The notes below the pieces were generated by a model, which worked only from the letters and a program-made list of their open reading frames with translations, was not told the origin of the DNA and did not search any database. Shown here in pieces: positions 47,001 through 53,000 of a stretch of DNA of 64,000 bases; the first letter of the stretch is position 1; every line of letters starts with the position of its first letter. Position numbers and translations under genes: made by a program. The stretch spans positions 4,025,720-4,089,719 of the forward strand of contig OX442433.1 of the NCBI GenBank assembly GCA_949361645.1. Direction: 5' to 3'. Origin of the DNA: Spongilla lacustris (taxonomy: Eukaryota; Porifera; Demospongiae; Spongillida; Spongillidae).

Positions 47001-50000
47001 TAGAAGTGCATTCTTGTTATTGTGATCAGTGTACACGTAAGTGGTACATAAATGAAATTCATATAATTGCAGTACATAAACTGTTTACATTGTAGCAGCC
47101 ACTAACAGAACCAAACCAAGGTTGGACTATGTTAAATGCACACATTCCCCCTTGTGGTGCCTCAGCCCAAGGTCAGCCCGATCCGAAATCTATCATACAT
47201 GCTCCTTCTGCAAAACATATTTTTTGGTGTGATTTGGTTTGGGGCAAGGGTTGTTACTAAATTATACAGAAGAAAAAGAGGCAGAATTATATTCACAGAT
47301 ACAATACTTGTAATTTATGTACTACTTTAAATAGTCTAATAAATAAGGTTTATTTTGATGCCAAAACAGTAGTTGTAAGTTGATGGGATCAAAGCTTACA
47401 ATTAGTCCAAGTTGCAAAAGTTGACTAAAAGGTGAACTTTTGGTCAGTGATTATCTCCCAAACGACTAGACCTGGGAAGGTGACCTTTTGTATAAAGCAA
47501 TGTCTCATGACCCCGTAGCTATAAAATACATTTTCATGGAAATCGGAGTGAGTCGTGCAGTAACTTGCGTACGCTTGGCTAAGATTGTCCCAGACGTGAG
47601 CCACAGTTGGATTGACCCAGGTATCACAAGCAGCTGCCCGTTTTTGTTCAGGATCCGTATTGTACCAGACATAATGATTGTACCAAATTCAGGAGGCCTC
47701 TAATTTGTAGAATCACTTTTGGCATTCTTCTCGTCATTCAGCTCACCTCTTTCGTTCCCGTGAAGGCATTTTGACAAAAATAACTATATGTATGCTAGCC
47801 AAAAGTATAAGCTGTGATTAGAACACAAAAACATTTCCCACCTATGATAAATAATTCTAATTACGTTACATATTGCCATGGGAATGCATAAAATATAGTA
47901 CTTTTATAGCATCCGTATTATATAATGAGTAGTTTCATGCTTTATATCTGATACCTGAGGGAAAGAAAATTAAAAGCTATACAGTTGCTAAGCAAAGTAC
48001 ATCTGATTTTTCGTAGTGGATTATTCTACTTCTGGCAATCTATGCCTTGGTCCTGTATTGCTGTTAATATACAGTGTGTACTCTGTTCTATGTTGTGTTA
48101 TATTTTAACTTGGACTACATAAACATCTACAGTGCAGGCTAAAAACGGTCCCTTTGCCTATTTCATTATCATCATATCCTTTCATAAGTTAAACCTCAAG
48201 TGGACTAGTAATGTTATAACTACACTACATTAATCCAGTATTACAGCCTTACCTTGTCGTTCTTTACTTAAACAATCCGAAAATATGTCACTGGAGGTGG
48301 AAGAAGTATCTCTATGGAAAAGTTGAGATTGAAAAAACTGCACCCAGAACTCTGATTCGCTCATCTGCACAATAATAACAAAGCAATAAAAACACTAAAA
48401 CTTGTGTTAATATTAATATTATTTGTAAAAACAAATTTTTAGCTATCATGCCACTTAAATTGTAGCCATAATACACCAGTGTTAAATTTAGATTTGTATA
48501 TTACATAATAATTAAACAACATATACATACATGTACACTGTAAGATACACCTGAAAAAGTTAAACTCCATGTACAACCTAACTATTAACACTATAGCTAC
48601 AGGGGAAAAACATACATTTCTAACAAGGATAACACTAACTAACATAAGCAACAAGTTACATGTACAAAGGTTACATGTAGAGTGGTTCGGTGCAGACTTT
48701 GGCAAATAAGGATTACGACAAATCTATATACATGTACCTTGCTTGGAACAAGTTCAGCATGTTTGGATTTGACTGGAAGCATACATCAGTAGAGTGATAT
48801 AGGCAATGTAATACAAGTATCTTTGCCTTCAATGATGCAACATACCTGATGGATATGTTCTAAAAATGGCATCAATTGTGTCAACAGTAAGATTATATTT
48901 TACAGCATTGCATCCATCAGCAACAGCTTGGACATCAGCCTAGAGTGCAAACATGAAGTACAAGTGTACATGTACGCTGCACAGTACCATCACATGTACA
49001 TGTACTTTAATGTAGGCTGTGTAATACTTCCATGCAGACTGCACAATGCCTCAAAATATTTGCACAAAATGTAAACATACACACAATTACTTACAAGGAA
49101 GGCTGAGGGTAACCCACTCTGTTGCTGGTTGCCAGTATCAACATCATTCTTACTCTTCGTACAAGTACACCAGAAATATAAGAAAGTGCACATGAATGTA
49201 TATGTAAAAGCACAGCATCTAAACAATTGTAATAAACCTTCTGTTTACATGTGCATGTATACAAAATATCAAATTCATTAGACAACCTGCATGCACATTA
49301 CATATGTGGAATTATATATGCAAGCACACATGACACCTGCGCAAGCAGTTACATGTACATGTATACTCTACAGCTGCATAAAGCAGATGCATACATTTGA
49401 TTAACTAATTCATTTTGCATACAAGCCTGTTAGCCCAGAACTCTTCAGGTGAGATCAAACCACCAGCTACAAGGTCTTTATAAAGCTGATGTAGTGAAGC
49501 ATCACTGCTTAACAGACTTGATTTGAGTTTCAGATCGCTGTTGGAATGTTCTGAAAACTTTGGTAATAAATATTGCAATAACTGTTTCACTTTATTTCTT
49601 TGTTCCACCGCTTCATCACCAGTGAAATGGAAGTTTGTCGACGAGTTATCAAATAGTATCAGTTGCAGTTGAACCTTCGAACTTGCTTCAGCACTGATTC
49701 GTTGAGCTAATATTGTAAAACAGAAAATGAAAATGGATTACGAATACTGTCAATTCCAACACATACATGTACATGTATATGCACACATACACATGTAAAT
49801 ACAAAATACGTACATATGCACTTTACACACACATGCACAACGGAAATTCATAAATACCCACAAATTACATGTACATATAAAGGAATGACGGAAGAGGATA
49901 GCCAGCCTGCTGTGCATACATATAATCGTATACTGTGTAAGTGTACTATATTGTCGTATAACTTATTGGTAGTTGCATACATATGATTTCAGGGTTTGTA

Positions 50001-53000
50001 CACATAATTATGGTGTAAAATAAGGCCTTTTTAATACTTTTATAATGCAAAAAACCATACTTTTTAATACATGTACTGAAGAAGCAAATGTACACCCCAG
50101 AGCACAATAATACATGCTAATACATAGAGTTGTACAACAAAATCTACTTTGAACAATGAGTTTATTGCTTTGCTTAAGTCACTATCAAGTGCTTTCATTT
50201 CATCCTCCTTTCTCTTTGCTGCCTTTCTTAAGGCATTGGACTTGGCTATCCTCTGAGACATAAGCTTACATGTAAATTCACTAACACCTTTAGCTTTTGC
50301 TGCAAAGTCATCAGCAGAAGAATTCAAAGCTTCTATGCCCGATGTCTTGATTTTCTTTCTACATGCTAAGCAATACGTTGAGTATCTGTCGCATCCAAAC
50401 ATTCACTACATGTATATAAAGGATTTTTCAGCCACTCCAATCTGAAGGTACATGTACACTTTCCCATCGCAAAGTGCGCCCCAATTCCAAATCACTCCCG
50501 AAATTAATAGCACAGCTTGTTCACCTCCGTTACACTCTCATCCCCAGGCCCAAATTGAAGCAGAATGTGCACGTAATATAAATCGACGCGCAGGTTTTTA
50601 TGGGAATGGGGTGGGGTTATAAAACGAAAAGGGTGAACTTCAATGCCTTTTTAATAGCCATATTGGATTTCAAGGCTTTTTCAATACAAAATCCAAATTT
50701 AATGCCTAGTTTGCTGATGATTGTTTAGAGTCTGGGGACTAGGAGTCTCGCGCATGCGTTCTGTATGTGTCTCGTGTGCTTGTTTGTATTGATTGCATCA
50801 GCTAGTAGAGAAGTTTGGAAAGAACATAACATGGTCAGAAGTCGGATTTTAAAAGTCTTTAGATGGAGAAGTACCTTGTGCCTGAACTCGTGGGTGAGGG
50901 TAACCTAGCTGATCAATCGGCTTCAAGAAAGAGTTTGGACAGTTCTTGATAGCAAGTGAAAAAGGGGATGCACCCCTGCTGTGAAACTAGCGATATTCTT
51001 GAGGGTTGCCCGTCAACGAATGAACGATATGCACGAGGCGCTGGTGTTCATCGATGGGGAAGACAAAAACGACTTTGATACCATAATTAAGAAATTGGAT
51101 TCACAGTGTGCAAGAAAACCAGTAAGCATGTAATTCGGGACCGTTTCTTCCAGATGAAACAGGAACAATGTACAGCCAATCAGTTAGTGGCTGACCTGGG
51201 GAAGCAAGTGAAGGACTGTGAATTTGGAGTGCTGAAAGACGAGTTAATGCTGCATGTGCTGATTTGGGGTCTCAACAACGGAAGGATCCGGAGACGTTTA
51301 TTTGAAACGGACAAGCTGGAGCTAGCCAAAGCAATTCAGATGTGCCAGACGATGGAAGCAACATCAACAGATCTGCAGCAGTGGACAGCCAAGAAGCAGG
51401 TTGGTGAAGAGATGGTTGCAGATATACATGTAGTAAATGGCGAAAGGTAAGGATCAGAGGATGTAGCAGCAATGAACTGAGGGGTGTCGAGAAAGGCAGA
51501 AACCAGGTTCAACAGAGAGGATCGAAGAGGTACAGATGGAGCCGAGTGTTCCAGATGTGGTACAGTCCACAGGCCAAGACAGTGCCCGGCGTATGCATAG
51601 ACAATGATGTGCCAAGTGTCATCAATGAAACCATTTTGCCAGGAAATGCTATAATAAGGAGAGGACACATTTGGTAGCCTTTGGGCACGAAGACATACTA
51701 ACAGTGACTGTTCGTAAAGTTGGGAAGAAGTTGTTAGGAACCCTTCAGTTTGCAGTGAAGAAAGGCAGAGTGGCATTGCAGTGTCAGCTCAATACCGCAG
51801 TATCGTGTAATGTGCTGTCACTGAAGGATCACAGGAGAACCACCATCGGAGAATAGTGCCACAACCTTGACAATGTACGATGGGTCTGTTCAGCGGTCTT
51901 TGAGTGGGTGTTTTCTGCATGTACTTGATCCTAAAGGACAGACACGACACCTTCTTTTTGAGGTTTTGAAAAGTGAACATCATTCCTTGTTGTCCCTGGA
52001 TACTTGCTTGGCATTAAATCTGTTGAGATACAAAGCAGAACAGGTGTCAGTTGTGAACAGTGGGTACAAGATCACAAAGCAGCAGATTTGAAGACCTGTT
52101 CACTGGCATCGGATGTTTATCTGGTGAATACAACATCGACTTAGACAAAAAGGTGCCACCAGTCCAAAACAGACCACGCAAAATTCCGCATACCATGAGG
52201 GCGGCAGTAGAGAGCAAGCTGGCACAACTAGAGAAAGCTGGCACAACTAGAGAAAGCTGGAGTGATAGCTCCAGTAGATCAGCCAACCAACTCGATCAGC
52301 AACATTATAACAGTCTGGAAAATGGACAAGAAGCAGGTCCAAATTTGTCTGGATCCAATAGACCTGAATAAGGTTATTCACAGAAATCATTTCAAGATGC
52401 CAACCATTGATGATATCTTGCCGAACTTGAAGGATACAAAAGCTGTTCAGTCTGCTGGACACCAAGGATCGGTTATTACAAATGAAAGTGTCAGAAAGAA
52501 GCTGCTTTCTGACTACATTCTGGGGTCCAAGGGTGTGTCTTCTGCTCCTGAGGAGTTCCAGCGACGTCTACAGCATGCATTACATGGCTTAACTGGAGTG
52601 GCAGTTGCCGCTGATGATGTACTAGTGTACAGTGTGGGGGAAACAATGGAAGAAGCCAGACTGAATCACGATGAAAATCTACTCGAACTGCTGCACAGAG
52701 CCAGGGAACATTAAACAAGGATAAGATGCGGCTGCACCTAACAGAGTTACTGTATATTGGGCATATTATTTCAGCAAAAGGAGTTCAGCCAGACCCTTCA
52801 AAGGTCGTGGCAATACGTGACATGCCAGATCCTAAAGGAGCAGCGGATGTGCGAAGGTTTTTGGGTATGTGTAATTACCTGGCCAGATATATCCCAAAGT
52901 TGTCAGAAGAGAGCAAACCATTGAGGAAACTGACATAGGGAGATTCAGAGTTCAAGTGGGACAAGAGAGAGAAGCAAGCATTCCTGAAGTTGAAGGACTT

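Larger units (their letters stand above)
45728..47591 (+). mobile_element. Transposon C: truncated member of the transposon A family, TSD AGAC
   Basis: AGAC at 45724-45727 and 47592-47595 flanks ends that read GAGACAATCTTAGCCAAGC (left) and the inverse of GGGACAATCTTAGCCAAGC (right). TIRs of about 200 bp run to aactaattgtaag. Inside are a hairpin and the 3' half of a transposase. The GGG-x-CAAT terminus and 4-bp duplication are those of transposon A. Confidence 0.88.
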
